From: Malus domestica
Lineage: Eukaryota; Streptophyta; Magnoliopsida; Rosales; Rosaceae
DNA: 64,000 bases
NCBI RefSeq assembly: GCF_042453785.1
Contig: NC_091675.1
Location: 1,128,501-1,192,500 of the forward strand
Direction: 5' to 3'
Part shown: one piece after another, positions 26,974 to 40,965 of the stretch
How positions within the stretch are numbered: the first letter of the stretch is position 1
Layout of the letters: the number at the start of each line of letters is the position of its first letter
The notes under the pieces: model-generated
What the model was told of the DNA's origin: nothing
The model's input: the letters and a program-made list of their open reading frames with translations, nothing else
The model's database searches: none
Position numbers and translations under genes: made by a program

Positions 26974-28177
26974 TATATAGCATGCATACATATATGTTTA
27001 TATAAACACATCACATGCACACAGTTGAAGAGTTGAGCTGCATTAAGCATTATGAGCTAATGCCCAGCAATTAAGCTGGCAGGATATATGGGTCTTTACG
27101 ATGCATGTCACATCGATCCACGCTTGTCATTTCAAGTGCCCAAATTTTGCAGTTTTGCGGGCAAGTAGTTGGCGTTATTGCCTTTATGATTATCCTTTTA
27201 CGTAGCTAACTAATTAATTGGCTCATCTTACACATACCATCTACACACAGGAGAGAGGGCAGGGGATTTCGCGTTCACTGTCGTCGTGGCGTTACGATTT
27301 AATAAAAATTAATTTATATTTCTTTCTATATAATATTGTATTATCAGACCAAAACATTATTGTCGAATAAATTTAGGACGCTATCACCTTGAACTTTTGA
27401 GTTTAATGGGAGTATTTTTCTAGACCTGGACCTTCCATGCCATTTCATCCTATCTTTTTCCCTTTCCTTTTGTTTTGAAGAACTTGATGGATTTGGTAGG
27501 ACCGAAAAGAAAACAGGAACGAATTTAAATTCAGAATATTGTTTGGGTAACCAAACACGAAACCTAGTTATTCATCCGGCAAGGGAACGGATAAGCTGGA
27601 AAAAAGCGGCTTCGAGTTCACCACCACTCTCAGAAAGCGAATTCAACATCAAACCCAGATATCATAACCTAAACATTATCATAAACAAATAATTTATATG
27701 CAATGCGCACATATTCAAATGCATGCCGCACAAAACAAGTAATTAATCAAACCACACCCAAAAAAGCACGATAAACAAATGGTTAATTTAGATTAATTCT
27801 AATTTAATTTGGATTATTAACGAGTGATCGTCATCATCATCGATAAGAGTTATCCTCATCAAAATAATTAACCACGAAAAATCGGAGCTGAAATTCGAAC
27901 AAAACCAAACATCCCTGTCCATCCAAATATAAATTGTCCTCGTCGTTCATCAATCGACGTCTCGATCCAATTCGCCACCCTAGCTAGCTAGGTATTCTTC
28001 TACTTGGAGTGCATGAGGTTAAATTAAGAAACTTAAAACCATGATAATCAGAACAATTAACATCATCAGCTAGACTAATTAAGCTAGTAGCTAGCTGACA
28101 AAAAGAGATTTTGGTTAAAAGGAAACAAGCAAATCAAATACTGCCTATGTTTTTTTTGGGTTTTGGGTTTTTGGTTT
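26974..28177. other. Intergenic and SRS gene 3' flank
   Basis: No gene seen. AT-rich; the last 200 bp probably contains the 3' UTR of the SRS gene. Confidence 0.55.
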
Positions 28178-29761
28178 TTAAGACCTGGGAGGCGGAAAGT
28201 ATTGCGTACCAGCCATGAAAGCATTGAATGGAGCTGGGAAGAGAGAAGGGTCAAGCAACGTAGTAGACGGATTGCCAGAGGTCCCGCCGGCAGCCGCGAC
28301 TGTTACAAGATTATGTTGCTGATGATGATGTGGATGACCTCCTCCTCCGCTTCCTCCTCCGTCTTGGTGATGATCGTGGCTAGTACCTTGACCGCCCGAG
28401 GAGCTCTCACCTCCTCCTCCAGAACTCGGGTAATACTGACCATCCATGCCTTGATCGTACAGAAGTCCCTTGAACACATGCCCTCCGATGTTGACAGCCG
28501 TTTGATACGCGAATTGCTCATCTACATCGTCCATTGCACTTACTTTTACGCAGCGGAACACCGCCGGTGAGCTCACTTCTGGCGGAAATGGATTCAACTC
28601 CAACCCTAGAATTTGTTCTCCACCACAATAAAGAGAAAAATAAATAACGATTCATTTTTATATATTTATAAAGGTTAACTAAAACGGAAATATATGCAGA
28701 TTGTGGCGAAGAAAATTCATGGGACTTTTTCTTAGTCAGGTTTACTAACAAACAGTGAAAGAAGAAGAATGGACTGAAAAGCATGGAGAGTGGGTGGCGG
28801 GGTGGATCCGATGGAGCTCACTATATTCCGCCACGCAAACGATCCATATCGGATTCGATGGCAGAAAAAATTCCCAATGAAATTTTAGATTTAATTTTGT
28901 CCCTTAATTCCTCGACCTGTGATTCACACTCGGTTTAATAAGCAACAAAGTTTCTTCAAATTTCTTAATAATGTCAAGCGATCGATTCCGGAATTTCAGT
29001 AGATTGCCTACTAAAAAATATTGTTTATAATTTATAATTAAAGCAAAAGTTTTGGTGCAATTTTCTTATATATATTTGTTTGTATTGAAAGCTACAAGAG
29101 TTTTACCTGACGTGTCGGAAGGAATACGAACGCAGGCAAGAGAGTTATCTCTCTGCCTTTTGGGGTTTTCACCTCGATACTGTATCTGCTGCTCTTGCTG
29201 TTGTTGCTGACTTCGGTTTTGTTGTAAGGCCGAGAATTGTTCCTGCCGCTCCCGTCGTTTCGCGGCGGGAACCCACGTGCTCTTCACGTGTGTTTGACAC
29301 TGAAACCCTCGGCTCTTGCAACAGGTCCGGCACCTAAGGTGCGGACAGTCTTTCTTCGCTTGGTTCCCGCAGTCTTGACAGTTCATGCCGCCGCCGCTGC
29401 TTCCTAACCCTCCTCCCCTCATCACCGTCAGCCTCAACCCTGCCGATAGATCATCCGCCGAAACGCCGTCGTTATTGTTGTCCAAGTGTCTACTGTTGTA
29501 GCTAGGATCCACTCCAAACGAGTAGTAGTTCAAGTTTTGGTGTGGATGGTATTGTGACGGCCATATCTCAAACCCCTTGTTGTAGATCTCGGCCTGCGGC
29601 TCGCCTGTTGATCTGTACAAAAACAAGTTCCCTCCTCCTCCTCCTCCAGCCGCCGCTTCCGCTGCTACTCCTCCCACTCTTCCGCTCTGATTCCCTCCCT
29701 CTTGTTTGCCGCGGCTATTCGGACTTTGATCTCTCCCTCCTAAGCAAAACAAGCCAGCCAT
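28178..29761 (-). CDS. SHI/STY (SRS) family zinc-finger transcription factor
   Basis: Two coding exons on the minus strand, 29761-29107 and 28605-28178, joined through a split Gly codon to give 360 residues. The RING-like finger has Cys128, 131, 139, 144, 147, 148 and 155 (C-X2-C-X7-C-X4-C-X2-C-C-X6-C), as in SHI-related proteins. It is followed by a basic stretch (PAAKRRERQ) and a poly-Gln patch. Exon 2 carries the family-specific IGGH box at 258-261, then Gly/Ser- and His-rich low complexity. The N-terminus MAGLFCLGG matches the STY1/SHI subgroup. Family knowledge: these nuclear factors activate auxin biosynthesis genes and shape gynoecium, stamen and leaf development; that role is inferred. 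The member cannot be named without a tree. The 501 bp intron sits between finger and IGGH box, the usual place. Confidence 0.94.
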
Positions 29762-31965
29762 TTTTCTGATAACCTCAATTTTGGGTACAAATCCATATTA
29801 ATTAAACCACAACCTGGGTTTCCTTTTTTGACCTTGTGATCTTATCTGTGCGCTATTACTGTGCGACTGTGTGTTTTAAATTAATCTCAGCGATCTCCTT
29901 ACAGGGTAGTTTTTTGCAGCTTTTTGAGGGGTAATTCTTGGGAATATTTTAATGTTAGGGTAAGAATACTAAGACCTACGGAGAATATTAAGGAAGGAAA
30001 TTTTTTTTGGGTTTTGTTGGGGTTGGGTAGGGTGAGTAATTGGAAGGGTTTAGAAATGAATTCTGGAGGTGTTGTCGTGGAGTTCGCAGCAATAACAATA
30101 ATAAAGGCACGGAATTAGAGCCCTGCAAACGCCGCCATGGAAACTGCACCCAGTCTGCTCTGCTCCTACTACTGCTCCTTCCCTTCCCTCCTCATTAAGA
30201 CAACTGCCCCAACTTGCCTCTCTTTTTCTCTCTCCTCCCTTACTTTCTCTCTCTAAACCTGTCCACGGTATGCGAGTTTTAGTGAGAGACTGTGAGCGAC
30301 TGGGTGATCGACTAAACCATCAGCGAGTCCTCCTTCCAGTTCAATGAACCTTCGCATGGCTCGATCCCAGTCACGTATCCTCACTAGACGGTCCTCGTTC
30401 ATCCACATGTCGCTGTATCAGCTTTTGCTTATTCGTCATTGCACCGGAAAACCCGCTTGCTACTTTTTCTGACCATTCCACGTAATTAAATTTTTTACCC
30501 ATTTCATTTCTCAATCTACCCCCCAAAAAAGAACATTATATATCAGTAGGAATTTGGTTTATCCAAACATAACATGTTACCTTACTTTACTAGTATAATT
30601 GTCATTATTAAACCATGACGCCACAGTAAATATGAACGTGCTTTTTTTGCATGTTTCTCTTTTAAAACACAAAGATATCTACCCTTTCATCTACGATTAT
30701 TATGAGATGTAGGATAATACAATACGTAGTTTGTGTTTCCTAACAATTTCTAATATGACATCCGCATACGGCTACACTGCATGACAGACCTATATCTAAA
30801 CACCACGTGTACTTCAGGCGCCCATGACATTGTCCAACGAGTTTCCCATACACCATAGAAAACATCTTATTTTTTGGGTAACGAAGTTTAGATCGAGATT
30901 GACGAAATTCTAAGAGAGAGGGGGGGGGGGTCGTTGGATGCCTCGTATTTCATTAAAAATTCGTCGGGTAATCATTTTATGATTGACAAATTTATACAAA
31001 TTTTTTTTGGTGTTTTGTGATTTATTTTAGGAGGCTGTAATAAAAGGTCAACATCTCTGATGTCAATAGTTAACCGAGTTAGGCTGGAAGGACTGTTCCT
31101 ATGTACTGTAGCACATTTGGCCCCCAGCTCCATGTTGGTTATATGCCAGCAAGCACTGCCAGCAAGCACCGAATTCATATATATATTTTTTTCATTCCGA
31201 TCTTGTACGTTTATCGATAACATTGATCAAAACAATCGATTTTAATTTTGCGAATAATATTATACCCTAATCTAAATTACGGAATTTGAGATTTGAATTT
31301 TTTCTTGGAGTAAAAATTAGATTTGGACTTTGTTGTAAAGAGCTATTGTAATTACTATTATAGTCAATGTAATTGTGTTCAAGTCCAAATTTTTTTAAAA
31401 TAAAAAAAAACGATCAGTTAATGGGTTTGTTATTGTAATTCACTTTTTTTGGGGTTAGAAAAACTTATAAAGACATTTCAGACTCGCTTAACCATCATTA
31501 TGTAATTCATTAGCACTAGAAATTAAATTGAGGACATGTTGTGTCCAATATTGTAGCTGGACACAATATTGTATGTATTAGCAAACGTTTGCAATTGAGT
31601 CTATATATATATATATGTGGGATTAAATCATTGTCTAAATGCTTGAGTTTTAATTTTGTTTTTAATATGTTGTTGTCCCTTGTGTTTCAATTCTACTGTT
31701 TTGGTGCATGAACTTTTTGGGTAGTGGTGTAAAGACGTCTGTATTTGAATAGTACTTTTTTGCACAAAAATATATGGACAGATGAGACACAAAGGTGATA
31801 CCAAAAAACCAATGAGACACAAAGGTTATATAAAGATTTAAATTTTAAAATGTACAGATCTATCAGTGATAAAAAAATCTATATGTTACTACCTCACTAG
31901 CAAATACAATAAAACAATTAATCACTGTCATATTACTTTATATTCTCTATGGCTCCTGGATTGAA
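29762..31965. other. SRS gene upstream region and intergenic DNA
   Basis: The first 550 bp includes CT/GA-rich tracts (30215-30255) and is probably the SRS 5' UTR and promoter. Beyond it the sequence is AT-rich with no gene. A G9-10 run lies at 30921-30930. Confidence 0.5.
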
Positions 31966-32131
31966 GGGTATTTTTTTAGGAAAACTAATAAAAATGGTTT
32001 GAAAACTTTAAGTTTTAATGATAAGGGCAACATAAAGGATAAAGTGAATAGTACCAATATTGACTTTTTAGTGTAAAAATGTGGTTTTTCGTTAAAGTGA
32101 ACAGTACCGGGAGCTTTTCGTTAAAGTTCCC
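31966..32131. mobile_element. Small MITE-like repeat
   Basis: The right part (aagtgaacagtaccgggag, then cttttcgttaaagttccc) and the left part (tttttaggaaaactaata) are sequences I recognise as a small repeat common in apple and pear genomes, with ends pairing loosely as inverted repeats. No target duplication could be fixed, so the edges are approximate. Confidence 0.5.
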
Positions 32132-32387
32132 TATTTTTTTTTATTTTTTAAATTTAAAATGTCCTCAAGTTCTATGAAACATCAAAATGTCATCGCTAAT
32201 GGTACATTTCATGGTAACTCATACAGTTCATTCAATTAGTCGGTGATTATTAGCATTAGGTTAAGAAAACGGAAAAGTTTGAAGTCATAATGCCGTGGAA
32301 TGATGAAGAAGTTCTATCTACCACGACAATCGACAATTTATAAATTTAGTTATATAATTATTGTCAATGTTTATCTGTGTTTTTCGA

Positions 32388-32622
32388 AGAAAGTTGAGGG
32401 TCACCATAAAATTAATTAGTAATATGAGAAGTAGCTCAATATCTTAGAAGCAAATCCAGTGATGTGGATCACGTGTGACCATTAAACTTTACACATGGGA
32501 CAACCTGATTTGATACTATGAATAAAGTTGAGGTTTCACCGTAAAACCAATTGTTAATATGAGATCTTTTATAAGTATACACAAAATCCCTCATTTTCTC
32601 GATATGAGATTTACTCTCAACA
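32388..32622 (-). mobile_element. Decayed copy of the miniature LTR element
   Basis: It reproduces the order seen in the intact copy at 37235: an LTR-like part (gttgagggtcaccataaaat), an internal part with a damaged primer site (gatactatga near 32512), then a second LTR-like part (gttgaggtttcaccgtaaaa) ending ctctcaaca. Both LTR-like parts are diverged, so this is an old insertion. Confidence 0.55.
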
Positions 32623-34464
32623 CTTTTAAGTTTTAGCTAAGCAATGTATTAAGGTGATTAATTGCGTAATAGATAAATCAAGTACGTGAATGATTCATTG
32701 CCACCTTTAGGTCAAATGAAGTTTTCTCCGAGCCTGTAGGTTAGTAGAGCATGCCCCACCCGCAATGGGCAGATGGTAAAACACCATGTAAAACTACAAC
32801 CCTTGAAAGCGTTCTTGTAGTAGGAGTTTTGTACAAGAAATCATGGTTTACCAATAAATAACCATGAGTGGAAAATATATATTACCAAGTAATTACCATG
32901 AGTGGATGCAAGAGAAAGCATTGGATCAAACGCTGGGTTCATAAAGATTAAAAGGCCTTTTCATCAAAGACGATCACGTGAACCCTCCCAAATTAGTGCC
33001 CCCTAATTATTGGATTTCAATTATTTGATATAAAAAAGTACGGACTCCGGCCGCCTTAGCCGCAGTCGCGCCGTACGCTGACCTTGACTCTGGCAAGTGA
33101 GGCCCGTTTAAACAAAGAAAGCTCCAAATTTCCATCAATGTTTATTAGCTCAACTTTGAATATATTTAGATCAAGTTAATTAAGCTGCATTTTAGTCAAA
33201 GAAATACCCCAAAATATAGGGTAGAAAAAGTAGACTGGGGGCCCGTGGCAATGGGGGTCTTTGACAAGCAACTAAGGTTTGTTTGGAATCGCTTATAAGA
33301 ATGTTAAAAATGCTTTAAACAACATTCGATGTAAAATGATAAAAGCGTTCATGGTTACTGAACAACTTGTGTGTTCATAAGTTATCCATCAATATTTATT
33401 AAGTACTTTAAAATGCATTTGCATAAAGCAATTAATTACTTCTTCAAACTTTGTTATGCTTATAGCAAAAACGCTTTTAGCAAAAGCACTTTTGAATACA
33501 AGCACATTTAAAAAAAAAAAAAAAAAACTTTCAAACAAGTTTAAGTTGAGTTGAATTACATCATCTGATCATCATACGAGTAACGTTATATACAAACCTT
33601 TTTATTATCAAGTTTTATGCACCGAAATATTGTGTCAGTGTCGTTTATTCAAATTTGAATCCGCTCTGGACTTGTGATAATTATAAATTATGGTGTAAAA
33701 GGGGACAATATTCAATGTAAAAGGGTTGAGACTGATTCCCGGAAAAAGAAACAAAGAAAATAATTGGAGATGATGAATTTATGTATGTGGAAGTCCCAAT
33801 TATTGTGTCTCAATGAGTCTTTCTTTCACTCTCGAGCCCAGTGCTTTATCCTTCAAGTTGACTCTTTCCTTTTCTTCTTTTTCTCTCTCTCTCCCTCCTT
33901 CCGCCGGATGTCAAAAGCTCAGTTTTTACCAAAGAAGGGCCATGCTCTCTTATAGCTTCCCCTCTCAACCTCAAATATTCATGCTTAACCTATACCCACG
34001 TGGAAAGATCATTACCCGTCTTATTTTCTTATCAAGATTTTTTTTATGGACGGTGCTATTTACACACATTTTTTTCATTTTTCACATATTTCATGTTAAT
34101 TTTTATTCTTTGATTTTTTTTCTTTAATTCATTCGCACCGGTGGTTGAAAATTGAGAAGTGTGTGTGAAACATTAAAAGATATATATGGATAGCATCACC
34201 CTTTTCTATAATGCTCAATTGACTGCTACTCCATTACATGTAAACTATTTTATATTAAGTATTTTAAAATGAAATTGTTATTGTCTCATCAAAATAATTA
34301 TTCGACATTATTCCATAATGAAAAAGAAAGCAGAGAATGAGAAATGCATGATTATTATTCTAGAATTCTAATAACAATTATTCATTAAATTTGCATCACG
34401 CAATCGAAATTATTCTCAATATTGCACCAAACATATGTGAATAAGATGCGCAAATATAGCTAGT
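32623..34464. other. Intergenic region
   Basis: No gene recognised. There is a short GC-rich patch at 33038-33110 (gtacgg ... ccgtac can pair) and a poly(A) run at 33510-33527. Confidence 0.5.
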
Positions 34465-34634
34465 TAATATTACAGTCTAATGATATTTCTCCTTATTTAT
34501 AAGTGTGTAGTTTTAGGTTCGGTTCTCGCGTAAAGACGAATTTGAACTACATTATTATGGTTAGCCTAATGTGAAGCTTAATCCACTCCTTCACTTCCTT
34601 AGAGTAGATAATATCGTTTGTTAAAAAAAAACGC
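34465..34634 (+). repeat. SINE-like repeat, second copy
   Basis: It carries the B-box-like ggttcggttctcg, the same body as the 24570 copy (gacgaatttgaactacatta, gcctaatgtgaagc) and the tail gataatatcgtttgttaaaa. The shared tail and A-run support a retroposed SINE family. Confidence 0.5.
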
Positions 34635-35068
34635 AATTATAAATTGCATGTGTGACTATGGATGGGTTAAATTTACCAGTTCACTCATTTCTTCTTGTTG
34701 TTATTGGAAAATTTAGCAATTTTTCCATAATTATACACACAATTTAATTTGGCCCTCTAAATTTTCAATTTAGTTATGAATCTATCTTCAATTTTCCATG
34801 TTAGTCGTATCAAATATTATGTCATATCAAGTATTATAGTAGATAATATCGTTTGTTAAAAAAAACGCAATTACAAATTGCATATGTGACTATGAATGGG
34901 TTAAATTATACCCTTTCACTCATTTCTTCTTATTGTTATTGGAAAATTTAGCAATTTTCCATAATTATACACACAATTTAATTTGGCCCTCTAAATTTTC
35001 AATTTAGTTACGAATCTATCTTCAATTTTCCATGTTAGTCATATCAATTATTATGTCAAATATAGAAT
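34604..35068 (+). repeat. Tandem duplication, 235 bp unit
   Basis: Two head-to-tail copies, 34604-34838 and 34839-35068, each starting gtagataatatcgtttgtta and running through ggccctctaaattttcaatt to the same cttcaattttccatgttagt. They differ at only a few sites. The first copy begins inside the tail of the SINE-like repeat, so the duplication came after that insertion. Confidence 0.85.
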
Positions 35069-35918
35069 TATTTCAGTCCATGTTATACATACCATGAACA
35101 AAGTTGAGATTTCACTCTAAAATCAATTTGTTTTATAGTGAACCTCAACTTTTTTTCTGTAATCAGAGCAGATTGTCCCACATGTGAAGTCTAATGGCCA
35201 TACCCACTACATCCCACCCTTGTGTTGTCCATGTGTTAGACTTGAAAATTCATCACGTATGAAGATTCGTGTTGACAGTTGATTGACATCGGGTAAAGAA
35301 TGAAATTAACTAAAATTTTTTAGGGCTAAAAACGTTTGAAAGTTGAGAGAACGTTGGATTTTCTTAATTACATGACTAATACGTAATTACGTATGCAAAT
35401 GTGCGCCAGCGCCAAAGGCCAATGGATATTGGTGGTCCCCGCACTATATTTGTAGGGTGGATCCAGCTTGAAGTTGGGGCTGGGGTCTTAGTGGCACTGC
35501 ATGTGGCCACTGCCCGACATGATGAGAATTTAGATTTTAGAGTGAATATTTAGAGGGTAGGTTCCCCTTTAAAAAGCAGATTATTGAATATTAGCCGATA
35601 ATTAAATGTCATCTTGTCTCCCTAAAAAGGTTTACAAATCCATGAATCCTCCTCTGCCAAAGGCCTTCAGCCTAGAGCAAACAGACACAAAGGGTTTTTA
35701 TGCAAAGGACATATAGATATAAAAATGGAAATGAAATGAACCGTGGATGCCACTTGGCTTGTAATAAAAACGCATATTCGGTCGCTCGATGAAGAATTTA
35801 ATGTTTTTAGCTAACTGAGTTGCATGCGGCGCTTCTCAAATTCAAGACAATGGGTTACAGTAATCTTCGTCAATGGAAATTGGGCCTAAGGAGGATGCTT
35901 TATGAAGGAACTAGGCCT
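35069..35918. other. Intergenic region
   Basis: No gene. Positions 35095-35260 resemble scattered pieces of the miniature LTR element (gttgagatttcactctaaaa, then a degenerate cacatgtgaagtctaatggcc). The remainder is unassigned. Confidence 0.45.
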
Positions 35919-35927
35919 GTTTAAAAA

Positions 35928-36105
35928 GAGAGTATTTTTTCTCACCACCATTTAGTGTGATGTACGCTCACAATCTTATTTGTCACTGTTAGATGAGTTT
36001 AAATTTTGAAATTCGTATAGTAGATAAGCACGAATCTCGAAATTCAAACTCATCTAATGATGATAAAGGTCGTGAACATACATAGTGGGAAGCAAAAATG
36101 CACTC
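35928..36105. mobile_element. 178 bp foldback MITE, Mutator-like
   Basis: The left end is gagagtatttttt; the right end read in reverse is gagtgcatttttgc. The arms are largely complementary (agatgagtttaaattttgaa against ttcaaactcatct). It is flanked by an exact 9 bp target duplication GTTTAAAAA (35919-35927 and 36106-36114), the length typical of Mutator-like elements. It has no coding. Confidence 0.82.
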
Positions 36106-36456
36106 GTTTAAAAATTAGTTATGTGCGCCCGGCGTTTAGATACCTAGAGTGACCGCTCTTTTGTGCTCGAGTTCATATGTTTTTTTTGGAGGTGTCAAAT
36201 AATTATAAATTGATCATGACATAAACTCAAAAACACAAAATTACCGAAACATAATATATAAGTAAATAATTCCAATAATATCTATATAAATACATAAAAT
36301 TATACAACTTCAACATGAGTCAACCATGACAAAAACATAAACTTATTGCCCCCATTGATCTAAATTACCTAGGAGATTAGATCACACAGAGTGTATTTAC
36401 ATTCTACAAACCCCAAATGCCTAACAAGGTATATTAATAATACGGTACCGTCTTAA

Positions 36457-38722
<2,266 letters not shown>

Positions 38723-38846
38723 TGTTCGTGGTGGGTTTGAGGAAGTGAATGGAAGGGAGTTTAACTGGAGTGGGAGATAAGCAGATCTTTCTGGTTTGGT
38801 TGGTGTTTTGTGTGGGTGGGCTTCCGAGAAGATGGTGAATTTGGAG

Positions 38847-38854
38847 CCACGTGG
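38847..38854. promoter_or_regulatory. Perfect G-box/ABRE in the RD19 promoter
   Basis: The palindrome CCACGTGG lies 125 bp upstream of the RD19 start codon. Such ACGT-core sites bind bZIP factors and commonly serve as ABA-response elements, fitting the drought response of the RD19 family. Function is inferred from motif and position. Confidence 0.6.
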
Positions 38855-39254
38855 ATTGTTTTGGTTCGTACGATTTGTCAGCAAGTTGGGCTAGAAATCA
38901 AATGCGAGAAGGAGATGGGTTGGCTTCCTTTGCTACGTACGACTCTTTGATGGCTACCGCTTACATGAGCTTTTCTTTGCTGCGCCCAACACATGTGCGC
39001 GTGGTATCTTGAAATCAAATCCTAGCCTTCCACTTCTAAGGCCCTAAAACGAACGGACGTGATACGTGTTAAACCTTTGCGCGCGCAGGGACAAATTCTG
39101 ACTGCTACATTATTGTTGCTCGTCTTCTCAGTTATATCTCCCCCCTAAAACTGTCACCCCTCTTAAGAGGAATTTCACCTCTAAGACTTTGGCGCCAGCA
39201 TTCAATGCATTTATTTACTCAAGTGAACAGTAATAGATCTCAATGAACAGTAAT
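38855..39254. other. RD19 upstream region
   Basis: Promoter-like unique sequence with further ACGTG-type cores (near 39060), then a transition into the Harbinger element. No gene seen. Confidence 0.5.
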
Positions 39255-39959
39255 AGGCCAAAGCATCTACACCCCTAAAAAAATGCACTGGCACCCAGTC
39301 TAAAAATATGCTGGCATAAACGATCTCCACCTCTACAAAATGCGCTAGCACCCAGCCCATTTTAAATTTTTAACTTTTTTTTATAAATAAATAAAATAGT
39401 TTTAATTTCGGATAAAATTTTTAACCAATCTTGTCATGACACGTGTCATTATCCAAACATACTATTTTGTGAATAGATTTCTGTTAAGATATGCAACCAA
39501 TCCCGATGCGTCACGTGTCACTATCTGTTTACAATAATTTAGCCAAGATTACGATAAGATTTTCAACCAATCCCGATGTGCCACGTGACATTGTCCAAAA
39601 CCTCATCATTTTTTTTTTGTTCATATAAACCCTATATTTCTACATCAATCCTCACACCAAACTCAATATTTCTTCATCGTTTTCAAATCTTGAGTTTTTT
39701 TTACTATGTCTTCTTCAAGGAGAGTGCATAAACAATTTGTGGAGCAACAGACAAGATTGATGGCACAACAAGAAGAATTGATCAATCTTGACAAAGATGG
39801 AGGTGGAGATGAGGCTTTCGTAATGGAGAAGGACTTAGATGATGACCATAGAAGGCAAAGGGCCTCACATTCCCACCGTGTCATGGAAACTGTAGGTCAA
39901 ATAGCCAAACCCAGACGTGCCACAAACTTCGATAGAAAAAGGGAAAGACGAAGTAAAGA

Positions 39960-40252
39960 TGTCACATCCCCGCCTGGGCTTCACCACATCCGGAGCTCGA
40001 TTCTGCCGTAGCACGATATTATTTGCTTTGGGCCCCGACCACGTCCACACGGTTTTGTTTCTTGGAACTCACACGAGAACTTCCCAGTAGGTCACCCATC
40101 TTGTGATTGCTTTCGCACAAACTCGCTTAACTTCGGAGTTCCTATGGAACCCGAAGTCAGTGAACTCCTAAAAGGCCTCGTGCTAGGTAGAGATGAGAAT
40201 ATACATATAAGGCTTACAAGATCCACTCCCATGGGCAATGTGGGATGTTACA
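39960..40252 (-). mobile_element. Cassandra TRIM LTR with 5S rRNA-like segment
   Basis: Read on the minus strand, it starts TGTAACATCCCACATTGCCC and ends GGATGTGACA. The middle reads gaactccgaagttaagcgag then gatgggtgacctactgggaa, closely matching the internal promoter half of plant 5S rRNA. The sequence upstream on the same strand (40253-40290) has aaagggggtggat, a polypurine tract directly before the LTR, so this is a 3' LTR. Cassandra elements are known TRIMs carrying 5S sequence in their LTRs. The matching 5' LTR is absent. Confidence 0.88.
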
Positions 40253-40764
40253 ATCCACCCCCTTTAAGGGCCCGATATCCTCGTCGGCACACTTCCGGTG
40301 GTTAATGAGAATTGTGGTTTGCGGTTATAATGCATTATTTCTAAGTTCTTTGAGTAATGAGAAAGTTATGTGAAATATATATGTGTTGAGAACTATCATG
40401 AAGTGAAATGAATTGGATTGACATTATGTTATGTAGTATGAGATATTATTGAATTGTGGGTGTGAATTATGACTTGTATTGACATTGCATGATTTCATAA
40501 GTTCTATGAGTATGACGGAAATTATGTGGAATGCATATATTGTGAATTATGAGGCTTTGGATTGAATTGAATGGGAGTAGGAAAGATTTTAAAATATCGT
40601 ATTCATGTTATAGCTTTGAAGATAAGCATTTGATTAAAGTTTTGGATTAATCTTGAATTGAATCGATATTAGGCTTTGCATTATGAAAATGTGGAATGTT
40701 AAGGTGATTGTGAGGGTGATAAGGGGTTGAAGAATTTGTATTATACTTGGACAATTGAAAATTG

Positions 40765-40965
40765 AAATTGGGCACAATGACCCATGGATGTGAATTGGGC
40801 ATAACGACCCATGGATGTGAATATGGCACAATGACCTATGGATATGTGAATTGGGCAAAAGGCCCGTGAATGTGAAATTGGGCGAAAAAGGCCCGTGAAT
40901 GTGAAATTGGGCAAGAAAGGCTCGTGAATGTGGAATTAGGTGGGGAAAAAAAGGCCCGTAGATGT
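40765..40965. repeat. Minisatellite, units of about 27-31 bp
   Basis: About seven imperfect units built around 'gaattgggca..atgacccatggatgt' drift to 'gaaattgggcgaaaaaggcc' and 'cgtgaatgt' in the interior of the composite retroelement. Confidence 0.7.

Noticed and set aside
39960..40252. Possible 5S rRNA gene
   Set aside because: The 5S-like part sits inside a Cassandra LTR and lacks the full gene ends.
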